A stretch of DNA of 64,000 bases from Dendrolimus kikuchii (GCA_019925095.2 CM034388.1:32003502-32067501), one strand, 5' to 3'. Counted from the first letter of the stretch, positions 11,472 through 25,700 are shown. The notes: a model not told the origin generated them from the sequence alone. Made by a program: numbers and translations.

Positions 11472-12044
11472 AGGCCTCATTTACGGAGATGCGGGGCGTC
11501 TCGCGTCGCGTGTGGCGTGGCGTCTCGCGGCGCGTCGGACGTTTTTATTGTTTACGGCACGTATCATCGCACGCGTAAACACAGACTTATAGCAATATAC
11601 GATGTTGTTTATAGAGACGCGACGCGGGAAGAGTGGCGGTGCCCGCCGCTGCGCCCGCGTCGTTTTCTCAAGCGTGTAGTGAAGCACGCGGCGGGCACCG
11701 CCACTCTTCCTCCTCCTTACATTACATAACTCACTTTTTAACATACAATTTTCTTATAAAAAAAAGTCGATCATATCATACCCCATTGCGACGGTGACTA
11801 CGTCTGTGTTGCACGATTACCAAATGAGACTGGCAGAAGGTTCCGCCACAGGCATCGCTTCATCGAGATACGCCGCTGCGTGTGCCGCCGCGTGAGACGT
11901 GACGATGGCATCCGCGGGCTCGGCCGTAAAACACGCTCCATTTCAAGCAAATGCGTGTAAAATCGCTTCTCCGTAAACGCACTCATCCAACGCCCTACAT
12001 TTGAATTTAGTGCGGGCCGCGCAGCCTATCCGTAAATGAGGCCT
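11472..12044. mobile_element. Inverted-repeat element (MITE-like), 573 bp, with long hairpin
   Basis: Ends are the perfect 16-bp inverted repeat AGGCCTCATTTACGGA (11472-11487 and 12029-12044). It is GC-rich inside and has no long ORF worth calling. A perfect 23-bp stem (11627-11649 with 11688-11710) lies in the left half. No clean target duplication was found. Confidence 0.7.
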
Positions 12045-12691
12045 AACATTTGACACTGAATAAGGTTTAGAGGTGCCGTTCCACATTCTCCTTTCTCGAG
12101 TCACCGCGACGCTTTTGCGAGTACGTGGACGATCCTTAAAGTTTCTTCAAATTCCTTTCACGATTTATTATGACAATTTATTCCCAATCCGAAGCGTTTT
12201 GTATACTATAGTTTTATTAAATTCGTTGTGATTAATAGCAAAAAACGGCTGTTACCATAATAATTATGGTGTAGGCATGATCATGCCAATGATGTAGCAA
12301 CACGTTTATACAAATGCATCCATTATAATATAAAACTACGAAAACACGATTTAATAAACTAATACGTAGAATATTTATTCCTTCCCAACATGATAAATAC
12401 ATCTAAGATTAGATACTAAATTATTCCATAATCCACAAGCCATGATAGCTTATTTTACACAATTTTTTGTGACCTAATGTGTATATTGCTACAATTACCA
12501 CACGCTGACGGCGAATGGACTCCGATCCATACCAAATCATACATTTAATTACACACTAAATACATTCACTTGTAATCTATATACCTATATAGTAAGGATT
12601 CAGTCTTGTTATTCGTGACAAACGGACAACCGGTGGAACCCATGGACCAGCTTTTAAGGGCTACAGGCATTTATGGCCTTGTAGTAACAAG
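12045..12691. other. Intergenic AT-rich sequence
   Basis: No gene, RNA or repeat recognised. Confidence 0.35.
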
Positions 12692-12876
12692 TTTTTTTTA
12701 TTGCAGGAGATCAGCAGACAGGCAGACGGCCCACTTGATGGAAAACGGTTACCATCGCCTAGGGACATTTGCAACACCAAAGTTGCTACAAATGCGCTGC
12801 TGCTCTCTTAAGGGAGACTGGAACCTGGTCACTAATGCCGGAACACAACTCTAGGTTGTTATGGCGACATACTTTA
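12692..12876 (-). repeat. ~320-bp retroposon, copy 6, 5'-truncated
   Basis: Poly-A side intact (T-run at 12692-12699). Homology ends at GCGACATACTTTA (about 12876). Confidence 0.85.
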
Positions 12877-12959
12877 AGTTATTCTGTTTACAGCGTTTGA
12901 CAAGGAATATTATTCATGTCTGATTGATAGCAGCAGTACGTTATTTATAATAAGTAGTG

Positions 12960-13263
12960 TAACGGCTCCGCCACGACTTTTGGCTTTGCGATGGGCGATG
13001 CGACGGGCGGCGACAGTTGTTGCCGCTAAGCGCAACGACTCGTGCATGGTGTGCTTCATACATTTTAATACATTGGGGTTGTCTGGAAGAGATCGCTTTT
13101 TAGCGATAAGACCAGCCTTTGTACATAACTAGATATAATTTAAGTCTTTAAGTTCATGTTTGTATTGGTGTACAATAAAGAGTTATCTATCTACATTTTT
13201 TCGTCGCCCGTCGCATCGCGCTTAGTTATCGCTCGTAGACACAAAGTCGTGGCCGGGTCGTTA
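12960..13263. mobile_element. Short inverted-repeat element (MITE-like), ~304 bp
   Basis: Left end TAACGGCTCCGCCACGACTTT and right end, complemented, TAACGACCCGGCCACGACTTT form imperfect inverted repeats. A further inner pair is GCGATGCGACGGGCGGCGAC at the left and its complement-like counterpart near 13201-13220. The middle contains a small ATCGCT/AGCGAT hairpin and AATAAAGAG. No ORF. Confidence 0.6.
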
Positions 13264-13486
13264 GCGACAATAGGCGAGCGGACAGTTAAATGATTGAGAT
13301 GCTTTTTATCATCTTACATAACTTCACAGTCTTACAAATTGTCAAATACTTCATTAAACGGCATATTATTTAAACAGTAGTTAAAATTGATTGTACTTAA
13401 ACTATTAATATATGATCTAAGTCTCTATGATCATATTGTATAAGTGAAATGATTAGGTATTATTTTAACACAATTTCTTTTATATT

Positions 13487-13736
13487 ATCTTATCTTATAC
13501 TAATATATATAAAGCTGAAGAGTTTGTTTGTTTGTTTGAACGCGCTAATCTCAGGAACTACTTGTCTGATTTGAAAAATCCTTTCAGTGTTAGATAGCCC
13601 ATTTATCGAGGCAGGCTATAGGCTATATATCATCACGCTAAGACAAATAGGAGCAGAGCACCAATGAAGAATGTTCCAAAATCGGGGGGGCTTTGAAAAC
13701 AAATTCCACGCGTACGGCATCGCGGGCACAACTAGT
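13487..13736 (+). repeat. Helitron-like repeat, complete copy
   Basis: Starts ATCTTATACTAATATATAT and ends GCATCGCGGGCACAACTAGT. A TC start, a CTAGT end and absence of terminal inverted repeats fit a nonautonomous Helitron; the rolling-circle hairpin was not verified. Confidence 0.6.
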
Positions 13737-13784
13737 ATTTAAATAATGTTAAAACATGTTGTGTCGACATCCCAATTGCGTGGT

Positions 13785-16700
13785 TCAGTTGTCGCTGGCG
13801 CTGAGGGGCTGCATCTCGGCAGCGGGCGCGGCGGGGTGGCGCGGGGCGGGGGGCGCGAGGCGCGCGTACACCAGCCGCAGCGCCAGCAGCGCGCCGAAGG
13901 TGAGCGCGGCGGTGGCGGCGAAGGTGGCGGCGGGCCCCCGCCGCGCGTACACCGTCGCCACGAACACGGGCCCCAGCGCGCGCGACAGGCACCCGGCGCC
14001 CGTCAGCACGCCCATCCACACGCCCTGCGCAACGCGCGCTCTCACTCACCACTCACAGCGATTATATTGTTACGCGTCAGGTGAAAGTGACCTATTTAGA
14101 CATGAGATGGTTTTGTGCACGAGCGCAGCGAAGGCGCTAATAGTTCAAGTGTCTAAATAGGCCTTTCACCCGAAGTTAACAACTATTTCTCTAATGAAAT
14201 CAGGCATTAAATCTATATTATCTCAATCTGTTGAACTCATTTAATACGTCACATACGAAACGTCAAGCAAATTTCATTTTCTGTGGCATTCTACAGCCAG
14301 TATTTTTTTGTCACTGATGATGATAGTAAATGTGTTTAAAAATTAAATAATAATTTAGCGAAAATTAATTTATAAGTATAAAATGATGTTACAAAATTGT
14401 TAATATTTTATTATTACAATTTATGCCGCGATTTAACAATGGCAGTAAAAAAGTTGGGACATGAATCGCATGTATTTATTATCTATGGTTCCTAGGGATG
14501 AAAAGTACAGTTTGGAGTTTTTTTGAGTTTTTGGCGGGAACTGAAAGGGACGTTGTGCTGTGCACTTTTATTTTCTAAAAATGTGTAAAATCACTCTAAA
14601 ATGAACAATAGTTGTAGGATATTGATAGTTTTTGAGTAGTAATTATGTGTTTTTGTGAGAAATGTGAACTATATAGCCAAATGTGGCCTTTCGAGTTTTC
14701 ACAAGAACTCCGTTGAACGGTGTGTATTGTAACCTACAATACAACAGCGCCTGGCTTAAAGGCCTAGTTGCCAAGCCTTAAACATAAAATAAAAGTACAG
14801 TTTGGAGTTTCTTTGAGTTTTTGGCGGGAACTGAAAGGGGACGTTGTGCTGTGCAGTTTTATTTTCTAAAAATGTGTAAAATCACTCAAAAATGAACAAT
14901 AGTTGTAGAATATTGATAGTTATTGAGTAGTAATTATGTGTTTTTGTGAGAAATATGTATGAACTGTATAGTCAAATCTGGCCTTTCGAGTTTTCACAAG
15001 AACTCCGTTATACGGCGACGATTGTAGCCTACAATACACTTGCACCGGGCTTAAAAGCCTAGTTGCCAAGCCATAAACATAAAAAAGTACAGTTTCCATT
15101 CCTGTGATCAGGCAATTCCAAGCGTACTTTCAGAATATGAGAAATGAAAAAACTATGCATGTGTAAGCCACGTTGGTAGAAATTTGACATAATCTATTTG
15201 TATGGGATAAAACTAGTAGTATAGCGAACGAATGGTTAGTAAACTATTATATAAAAAGTCCATAAGTGGCTAATAAATTGTGTCAAATAATGTGACTACT
15301 TTGATTAAATGGGTTTTATCGGCATACTGATAGCGTTATCAGGAGCAACGGAATTTGAGAAATGGGTGTTGCACACGCACCTGCGGCCTCGGGCCCAGCA
15401 CCTTGGAGAAGATGGTCTGGATGAGGGTGACGCCTAGCGAGTAGCCCACCGAGATGCACGCGTAGCCCATCAGGAACTGGGAGACGTGGAGGCGGCGCGT
15501 GGTGGCGCACCAGGGCTGCGTGTCCGCCGGGCAGCCGCCGCCTGCCTCCGGGGCGCCGAGGGGCGCCAGCGGCGGCGCCCCAGGCCCCCAGGGGATGCAC
15601 AGCAGCGACGCCACGCCCGTCAGCAGGAACCCGCCCCACAGCAGGACGGCCCTGCAACCGTAACTCGATGACATTAGCAGAACAATCTGGTATCGCAAAC
15701 TACTAGTACAGTTCAGAATTGAGTATTTGACAGCCACGTGAAGTGAGGCGTTTTATCATCTAACAAAACAGCGTCCTTCATTTTGTATGAAAATACTGAC
15801 TCATGGCGTCACAATTTTTAACCGACTTCAAAAAAAGGAGGAGGTTCTCAATTCGTCGGAATCTATATATATTTTGAAAATGACTAAGCACCGACTTCAA
15901 GATGTTTTAGATTTTTTTTTTTTTTTTATTGCAGGAGTTCAGCAGACAGGAAGACGGCCCACTTGATTGAAAGCGGTAACCATCGCCTATGGACATTTGC
16001 AACACCGAAGGTGCTACAAATGCGCTGCTGCTCTCTTAAGGGTCACTGGAACCTAGTCACTAATGCCGGAACACAACTCAAGGTTGTTATGGCGACATAC
16101 TTTAGACGAGGGGTGGTAGCCATCCAGTCGGGCAAATGCCCTACCACCTGGCTGTGGGTTGTTTAGTCGCCTCTTACGACAGGCCGCCCGGCCGCAGGAA
16201 ATTGTATTCTTTCTCCGTTCCTGCACGGATAAAAGATTAGATAATATATATTAATAATAATAGCTTTAGAAATAAGTTATTTTATACTTTTTAGTTTTTT
16301 AGTTTTTGAAGTCGGTTTTTTTATGCTGCAAATATAGTGAATAATCGACAGGCAGGATATTTAAAAGTGTAACAATGGCGTTACCGCTCCTCGAAGTATT
16401 TGGTGAGGGGGCTGATGAGGGCGAAGGTGACGCAGGCGACGACGCCGCCGGCGCTCATGAGCGCGCCCATGTACTCCAGCGCCTGCCGCTTGCTCCACGC
16501 GAACTGGTCCATGGTGAGCGAGGTGGCCAGCGTCTCCAGCAGCACGAAGTTGAACACCAGCACGAAGAACGCGCCCACCAGCGCCCAGCTGCTCACCAGG
16601 TCGGGCTTCATCGCCTGCAGAGCCTCCTTCTCTGAAGAACACAATCTCAATCGTGGGAACGTCGGCCACAATAATCAACCTTTCTAAGAAGTTTAATTCA

Positions 16701-19700
16701 ATCAATCTATTGCAGTTTTATTTAATTTTAATTAATAAATTATTTTGAATCTGAATGCGAAGAAAACAAAGGTTATGGTGTTTGAAAGAGAAGAAACCAG
16801 AACGAATGCAAGGATAATGGTCGATGATGTTATGCTGGAGCAAGTGAATGAGTTTGTATATCTTGGATGTGCTTTTAGCAGGGATGGAAGGTACACCGCT
16901 GATATAAAGAAGAGTGAATTTGGGGAATAGTGTGAATGGAGCGTTAGGTAAACTTCTAGGCGCTAAGAACCTCAGCCAGAAGGCCCAGCTCGTCATACAC
17001 AACGCGGTGCTGGTACCTACGCTCACGTATGGAAGCGTGAGTTGGGTATGGAAGAGAGAGCATGAAAGTAGAGTAAACGCGGTCGAGATGCGAGCACTGC
17101 GCAAAATCTGCGCAGTGACGCTCGCGGACCGCGTTCGTAATACCGAAGTAAGAAAGAGAGTTGGTCTCAAAGAGAGTGTCGGGGTGAAGGTAAGGAAAGG
17201 AATGCTCCGGTGGTTCGGGCATGTGGAAAGAATGCAAAAGTCGTGGAAGGCCGGATTATGGCTCCAACGCAATTAGCATTGATTTTCGCCAGTGTCACAG
17301 TAGTTGATAAAATGTCAGGTGCATATATATGAGATAAAAGAAAGAGAAAAATTTGGCCGGTAAATTCAAATTCTGTGATCCTGTGGACAAAACAGACATA
17401 GAATGTTAAACTAACTACACTATAAATATATGTTATTTGACGTTAAAAACTTCGATAAAATATTTACATGTTTCTTATCATCTAGGGTTAAAAGAAAGTT
17501 CACATTGACAGGGCGAGGAAAGTTATTAGGTAAAATGCTGTAAAGGGGTCTAACAATTTTGGGACAATCAAAGAAAATATGGTGAATGAACCTTCAGCTA
17601 AGCCACACTCACAGACAGAATGATCGCGTATTCTTATTTTTGCCAAAAATACTGGTGAGCAACAGTGGCCAAGTCGCAGACGAATAATAGATGACAGGAC
17701 CTTTTTTGGTATTTTTCTGTGGGCAAAGAACCAGGGTTTGGGAGGTATTGTCGATTGTAAACTGCCGTAGTATCTGCCAACATTCAGACGAGACTGTTGC
17801 CAGATACTGTCCCAAGTATTAAACATCTGGGGCCTTGCAAGGGAGCGTATGTCACGAGGGAAGCATTTATTGTATTTAGTAGTACCTGAGCAGATAGCTT
17901 CCTTGGCGCAGCAATCGGCAATCTCATTACCACTGATTCCACTATGACCTGGGATCCAGGCCAAGACTATTTCTAGGCCAGAGGAGTGACAGCGGAAGAG
18001 TGCTTCTTTTATCTTGAGGGTAACAACAAAGTTATCTTTGGAATGAAAGGGTGATTTTAAAATGTCCTGAATGGAGCCTAAGGAATCAGTGAGAATGACA
18101 GATTTACTTATGCTATGTGATTCAATATAAAGGATGGCTTCCAGAATCGCGATTGTTTCGCCGGTGAAAACAGAGGTGGGGGGCGGAATTTTGAAATTTA
18201 AAATAATTTTGTATTTTGGGATCCATACTGCTGCACCAACAGGTCCACTCTGCGTTATTTTTGCTGCATCAGTGAAAAATTGAAGGTGATCTGGCCAACG
18301 ATCTTGCATAATTTGATTAAATAATTGGTTAGCACCTGGAGTATTTTTATGAATGTCTAGATTTAAATAAGCGTTAGGTTTGAAGGTAAGGCCTTCGAAA
18401 CTAGTTTCAAAAATGGGGTTTTTATAATTTTGGAAGAGGCCGAGATGAAGATCCACTAACTTTTTATATGAATTTATAAGAAGAGGGAAACATTTGTGGG
18501 TCCAATAACTTGAAGTAGAAGAGATTTGAAAGAGTTGATCAAGGATGCCTAAAAGGGGATGATCTGAAAGCTCAATCACTTTACAAAAGAATCTATCCGA
18601 CAGAAACTGCCTGCGAAGAGAGAGAGGAGGTTCAACACACTCAACCTGAAGGGTATTCGTTGGAGAGGATTTCATTGCGCCTGTGATCATTTTGAGGCAT
18701 TTGGCTTGTATTCGATCCAACTTTGCTAGAGCGGCTTTGTTGCAGGGCTCCAAAATAAAACAAGCATAATCGAAATGACTACGGATAACAGCATTGTAAA
18801 GTAACTTTTGGCAGTACGGATGAGATCCCCATCTAACACCTGATAGAGCTCTAATTACATTAAGATTTTTTTCTGCTTTATCACAAATATAGTTAAGATG
18901 GGGGAGACCGGAAAGTTTAGAATCGAGGATAACCCCTAGAAATTTGACTGAATTTGAAATATGCACAGGTTGGTTACTGATGTGAATATCTAGATCAGGG
19001 ATGATTTTTTTGCGAGAAAAAACTACAGCTGAACTTTTTGAAGTAGACAGGGACAGACCATGCTCTAAAAGCCATGTATTAAGGTAATACAGAGCAGAAT
19101 TAAGGCGATTACAACCATCAATGAAAGAGTTAGAGGAGGCATACAGAGCAATATCATCGGCATACTGAAGGACTTTGCAAAAGCAGTTAACAGATAGTTC
19201 AAGGTCTGCAGTATAAATATTATAGAGGAGAGGGCTAAGGACCGAACCTTGAGGTAGACCTTTCCATACAAGACGAGGAGAGGTGTCGTTTCCCGAAACA
19301 CGGATTGAGATTGATCTCTCTGTGAACATTTTGATGACTATGTTGACAATCCTCGCAGGGAAACTCAGCTTGAGCATTTTCTGCCTGAGTATTTGGAGAT
19401 TGACATTGTCGTATGCAGAGGTTATATCTAAAAAGACTCCTACGACATGCTCATTTCGGGAGAAAGCTAATCGGATATCAGAAGTTATAAGACTAAGACT
19501 GTCCATTGTGCCCAAACCTCGTCTAAAGCCGAATTGGCTATTGGGTAGAATGCCTTTGTTTTCCACAATCCACTCAAGCCGGTTTTTAATTAAGTGCTCC
19601 ATGATTTTAGCAAGAACTGAAGATAGGGCTATAGGCCTATAGGAATTAGAGTTTGAAGCATCCTTGCCAGGTTTCAATATAGGGATAATTAACTGCTTCT

Positions 19701-22700
19701 TCCAAGCATCCGGGATAGAACTAGAGAGAAATATGTGGTTCAAGAGACTCAGTAGAAAATGTTTAGAGGGCTCACTACATTGGATGATAAACGAGTAAGG
19801 AATACCATCCACTCCAGGGGATGTGTCACGGAGGTGATCCAGGGCAACACAGAGTTCTGCAAAAGAAAACTTCGAGTTCATGGGATCCAGCTCCTCAGCG
19901 GGAGAACAGTTAATGGAAGGCAAAGGTTCAAGGGGGACAAAAGAGGGAGCAAGATTCTGCATGAAATTGGGAAGCCAGGAAGTGGTATTATTAGAACTAA
20001 TGTTATTATCAATTTGGGATTTTCTAAATGATTTTATTTTCTTCCAAACAACAGAAGCCGGAGTCCTGGGGGAAAGAGATTCACAAAAAGCTTGCCATCC
20101 TTTTCTTTTTTTAAGCCGCAAAAGTTTTTTGGAGGAGGCAGACACTTTCTGGAATTCTAAATAATTTTCCATTGTGAGATTTCTAGTGAACTTTTTTTCT
20201 GTTTCCTTGCGTTTTTTTACTATTACCGAGCATTCATTGTCCCACCAGGCAGGGGAGGGAATTTTATTTTTTACAGCATTTTTTATAGGGATTGATTCCT
20301 CTGCAGCAAATGTCAAAGTTGATATAAATTCGTCATACAAGAAAAGAAAATTTTGAGTAGAAATATCAGGAAGAGAGTTTAATTTATTTTGGACTATTGC
20401 AGAGAACTTATGCCAGTCTGCTTGATCTAATCTGAATTTCAAAATAGGGGATGGAGTGGTTGCAGGGGGGGAAGAGTCAGGCAAGGTACATAAAATAGGT
20501 AGATGGTCACTGCCATGAGAGTTGGCAAAAACAGTCCATGAAAGAGAGTAGGCTATGGAAGGAGAAGATAAAGTGAGGTCGGGGACACTTGGGTTTTGAA
20601 TGGGAGACACCCTACGAGTAGGAGTTCCATCGTTAATGATACACAAATTTAAGTCATCTAAAATATCAAGAAAGGCTGGGGCAATAGGATCACAGGAAGC
20701 AGAACCCCACGAAGTATGGCGGATATTAAAATCCCCTAGGATGAGCAGAGGAACAGGGAGTTGAGACAAGAGAGAGAAAACTTCTTGAAGAATTGTAGAA
20801 TTGGGATGAAGAATATAAACAGAAACAAATGTTATATTAAATGAGCGAATTGCTACAATATTAAGGTCAGGGGAGTGTTGGGGAAGAGTAATACGAGAAA
20901 ATGTAATATTTCTTCTAATAAGAATCGCACATCCGGCCCAGCCATCCCCTCTGTCATCCCGAAGACATGAAAACCCTGGCACTCGAAATAGAGAGCCAGG
21001 GCTCAGCCATGTCTCCGAGAGGGCAAAAAGGATAGGATTATACTGGTTAATTGGAAAGATTAATTCAGATTTTTTGTTGTTTATACTACGACAATTCCAT
21101 TGAAGGACCTTCGCCATTTTGAACAGATGAGTTTACAATGGAAGTAATAACTTTTTGTAGCATTTCTATGACGTTGTACGGTTGAATGTCACCGAATTTG
21201 GAGAACATATTAACAAAAGCCAATGATAAAATTTGGGCTAAATTATCAGTGGGGGAAGAGCTACTAGGGGAATTCTCCCCAATAGCACAACCATTAGGTA
21301 AGGAGGATGGGGGAGAAGAAGTAATATTAGCGTGTGCTATGCGATCATAGGACTTACCTAGCTCCTGTCTAGGTTTTCTCTGGACATGGATTATTTTCCT
21401 ATAGGAGGAAGAACTTGGAGCAGACTGAGGAGAACCTGAGGATGTTTCAGTGCAATTAGTCACTGGTTTAGAGTTAAGAGCAGGGTGGGACATATAAACA
21501 GGTTTGTTTGCGATTGTGGAAGTAATGTCAGCATATGAGGTACGAACTGGTTTGAATCTGCGAGCTGCTTCAACATAACCTATATTTTCATGAGACATGA
21601 CAATTTTAATATTTCGTTGACGTGAGTGCTCCGGACATCTTGAGTCTGTGGCTGCGTGGTTACCAGAGCAGAACAGGCAAGAGATTTTATCATCGGGTAC
21701 TTCACAGGATATCTTTTCGTGTGGGCCGGCACAATGAGAGCAGCGTGGATTAGACCTGCATTTGTCCCGGATGTGACCAAATCTACAGCATTTCAGACAT
21801 TGTATTGTAGGCAGGGTGTAAGTACCGACAGGTTGGGAGAGGTTACAGCAATAAACATGAGTGGGAAGAGTTTGGCCTAAAAAGGTGAGAACTACAGTTC
21901 CTGTTTGTTCCCAACAGGTTGTGCCATCAATTCGCTTTTTCTTATTCATTCTTCTTGCTTTGATGACTACACAAGACTCTGGGCGGCACTCAGTCCAAGA
22001 TACCAAGTCTTCCATAGTCCAATCTAAAGGAATTTGGTGGATTACTCCCATTCGGGTAAGTTGGAACCTGGGAATGAAAGCTGTAAGGTTGTTCGATTGC
22101 AAGACAGGATGACATAAGAAGGAGTTGGCTTCACAGAATGATTTAAAGTAAATTGAGACTTTGTTCCTACCTATATTTTTAATTTCTACAACACCTGAAA
22201 TATTGCTATGATAAATAGCTTGTGCTACTTTAAGTGCTCTCATATTGTTAGATGTTTTAGGTAGGTCACCATCAGGACGAGAAACATGGACAACAAAAGG
22301 GCCCAAATCAGTTTCGGAGTACCTAAGTTCTGTATTTAACTCATATCCAGGTCTGGTATATATATGTTGGATGGATGCTGAAGCAGGTAATGAAGAGGCA
22401 GGTCTTTTCTCAGGGACGGCTGAAGGAGTATCTCTGGAACGTTTGAGCAATTTTTCTGTAGTATGACTAATAGCGTCTGGTTCTGTCATTTCAGATTCCA
22501 AAGAATTTCTCCCCCTGTCAGGAGGAACATTCTCACCTAGCGACTGCGGCATTACAACGAAAAGTACTCACCAATAATTATTGTCTTAAAAGTAACCACC
22601 ACCAACAAAAAAGGACAACACAATAGCCAGGAAAACAGAAAAATCAAAAGAAAAACCAGGAGAAATTCGCCAAAACGTGTGTTACCGGGAATGTCACCTG

Positions 22701-25700
22701 TCACTTTTTCCATATATGATCTATATAAATAAATGAAATTGAAGTTTCTATTTGTAATGTCAAAATATATATTTTTTTTTATTGCAGAAGATCAGCAGAT
22801 AGGCAGACGGCCCACTTGACGGAAAGCGGTTACCATCGCCTATGGACATTTGCAACACCAAAGTTGCTACAAATGCACTGCTGCTCTCTTAAGGGAGACT
22901 GGAACCTGGTCACTAATGCCGGAACACAACTCAAGGTTGTTATGGCGATATACTTTAGACCAGGGGTGGTAGCCATCCAGTCGGGCAAATGCCCTACCAC
23001 CTGGCAAAATAACAGCTTTTTATTAAATGCATATGAAAGTATGTACGGTACTTATATAAAAAAACAGTTTTTAAAAATTTTGTCTGTTCGTCTATTTGTT
23101 CCGGTTAATCTTTGAAACGGCTCGACGGATTTTGACGAGACTCACTGACAGATGTTATAAGGAGTAACTTAGGCGACTTTTTTCTTTTTTTTTGTTTTGC
23201 GAAAGAAACTCCATGCGGACGAAGTTGCGGACACAGCTAGTTGTAAATAAAATCACAATGCATCAAAATAAATCATTTCAAATCATCGTCGCTTCTTTTT
23301 TTTATTGCCGAGTTCAGCAGACGGACAGATGGCCCACCTGATGGAAAGCGGTTACCATCGCCTATGGACATTTGCAACACCAAAGATGCTATAAATGCGC
23401 TGCTCCTCTCTTAAGGGAGACTGGAACCCGGCCACTGATGTCAGAACACAACTCAAGGTTATTATGACGGCATACTCTAGACCAGGGGTGGTAGCCATCC
23501 AGTCGGGCAGATACCATACCACCAGGCTGTGGGTTGTTTTGCCGCCTCTTACGATAGTAAATTGTATTCTTTCTCCGTTTCTGCACGGTCGAGGAAAGTT
23601 GTAAATGGTGGAAGTGAGAGTGGTTCAATTGCAGCTTACCGGAGTCCTTGCCTTGGGCGATCATGGCCTCCCTGGCGGCGATCTTCCTCTCCTTGAAGCA
23701 CCACGGCAGGAAGAGGAGGAAGTTGAGGAGGCCCAAGAGGACGTTGATCCACCCGGCGGCGGTGTACATGTCGAGGCGGAGGGGGCGCGAGTAGTCCCCC
23801 GGCGGGGGGTAGGGGGCGCCGGGGCCGAGCGGCGTGGCGGCCGCCTGCAGCGCGGGCCCCACCACGAAGCCCAGCACCTGCGCCAGCGACACCACCGTCA
23901 CGGCGCGCGTGCGCTCGCGCAGCAGCGTCGCCGCCGACAGGTATGAGCGCACCACCGCGACGTTCGCTGCGCCACCGACACGCAACATCAAACCACCAGA
24001 CAACTAACCTCTTTGTTGACGTATTGCATCCCATAAAAATATTAAACCGTTCTTAACCGACATCAAACAGGGGGAAATTCTCACTTTCACTGTGTGTCTG
24101 TTTTTGCATGTTTGTTACGCGATATAGTAGTGTATGTTAGTATTAAGTTATTATTCTATTTCCCTTAAGAGGGCAGCAGCGCATTTGTAGCACCTTTGCT
24201 GTTGCAAATGTCAATAAAAAAAAATCTTTAGTCTGGATTAAACCGTTGTGCAACACACACGTGCATTCTTATTTACTCCCTCGAACCCCGCACACTGCAG
24301 CTATTTCTCCGTCGATTATGAACCGATATTCATTCTCCTGAGGTGGTCCCACTCTCACCAGGTCAAGATCTGATGGCTACCAGGGAAATGGCGAACAAAT
24401 CTCGAATACTATAGGCACGTGCAACAACGGGTTTATTGTGTGGCGGCACAACAACCACTAAACCTTTCCACCTAAAACGCCCCGCTTCCCTGCTCAGTCC
24501 CGATTGAGCGATCGACGTGGACGCACGCGCGCGCTGCCCACCGATCACATCGCGTAAGTGAAACTCTCGTAATTGTTTTTTTCTAAAGCTGTTCAAGTAA
24601 TCGTGTCAGTAAAAAGTGGAAAATCTTGCAACGTTTTACCGTTGCGAATACGTGATCACACACACTCTTATGGATGAATCAGAAATAAGGATATCCGTAA
24701 GGGAACGAAAGTAACCGACATGGAGCAAACGTGTCTTGGAGTGGAGACCACGTCTTAGCAAACGTAGCGTAGGGCGACCTGCCCAAAGTCGCCGGCAGGG
24801 GCTGGATGAGGAGGACGGGAGATCGGGATATGTGGCGTAAAATTGGGGAGACCCACGTCCAGCAGTGGACTGCGAATGGTTGAAGAAGAAGAATTAATAA
24901 TAAAACTACGTTTTAACGGTTTTAGGCGCGGTAATTTATTTGATTTTGGTTTTTCCGACGTTTTGGCCACTTTTCAGTGGCCGTGATAACGGAAGACAAA
25001 GATGTCAAGTGTCAACGAGTATTGTTAAAGTTTTATTTAGCCTACCGCGAACTTGTTCATTTTAATTATTTAGTTTTAATTTTGTTCATTTACTCTATGG
25101 GAGCCTAATCTAATTTATCACAGCTTCGGAACATGTTGTGGCTTGAAAAGAAGAAGCGGCGCAAGAAACTCTTCAGCAATCATGCTTAGCTCTAATAATT
25201 TTATATAATATTAAAATGAGTGGAAGAAAAAATAAAAGTAATTGTCAGTCAAGTTGGTTTGTGTTCCGTTGCACGCAGAAAGAGCTCACAGTGTCTTGAG
25301 GTCTGGCAGCTGGTTTTTGTAGGGTTTGGGTCTTAATAGTTTTGATGATTGGATCCCAAACAGGTGGTACTTCTTTTCTCTTCCGTGATCACAATCCGAA
25401 ACGTCAGAATAACAACAATCAAATAAATTACCGCGCTTAAAACCGTTAAACCGTATTTTTATTATGTATACAAGTCGCGAAAACTTAAGAAAATATTAAG
25501 AATGAATAAAATCAGCCAAATACGAGGCAGTCCACGTACTGTGAAGGAGTCCGTAGAGAGGACAAACGTCCATCATTTTCATCGTTTGGCTATTAAACCT
25601 TTTTTAACATACTTACATACATACCTAACTTCACGCCAGTTCCCTTGCGGGGTAGGCACGAACAACAGAGCGCCATTCAGGCTTATTCTTACACACCTCA

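Larger units (their letters stand above)
17290..22700 (-). mobile_element. Nearly intact I-group-like LINE in MFSD8 intron three
   Basis: Two-ORF non-LTR retrotransposon in the same orientation as the host gene. ORF1 (22552-21086) is gag-like; ORF2 (21117-17500) holds endonuclease, RT and RNase H. The presence of RNase H points to the I/LOA/R1 side of the LINE tree. Outer limits are approximate: no target duplication or poly-A was found with confidence. Confidence 0.85.

Noticed and set aside
17290..22700. Target-site duplication of the RNase H LINE
   Set aside because: TGTCA-ATATATGA-like strings occur on both sides but are not aligned direct repeats; boundaries left open.
23389..24003. Single 204-residue protein
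   Set aside because: Runs from MFSD8 exon three through its donor into a retroposon; only 23966-23640 is coding.
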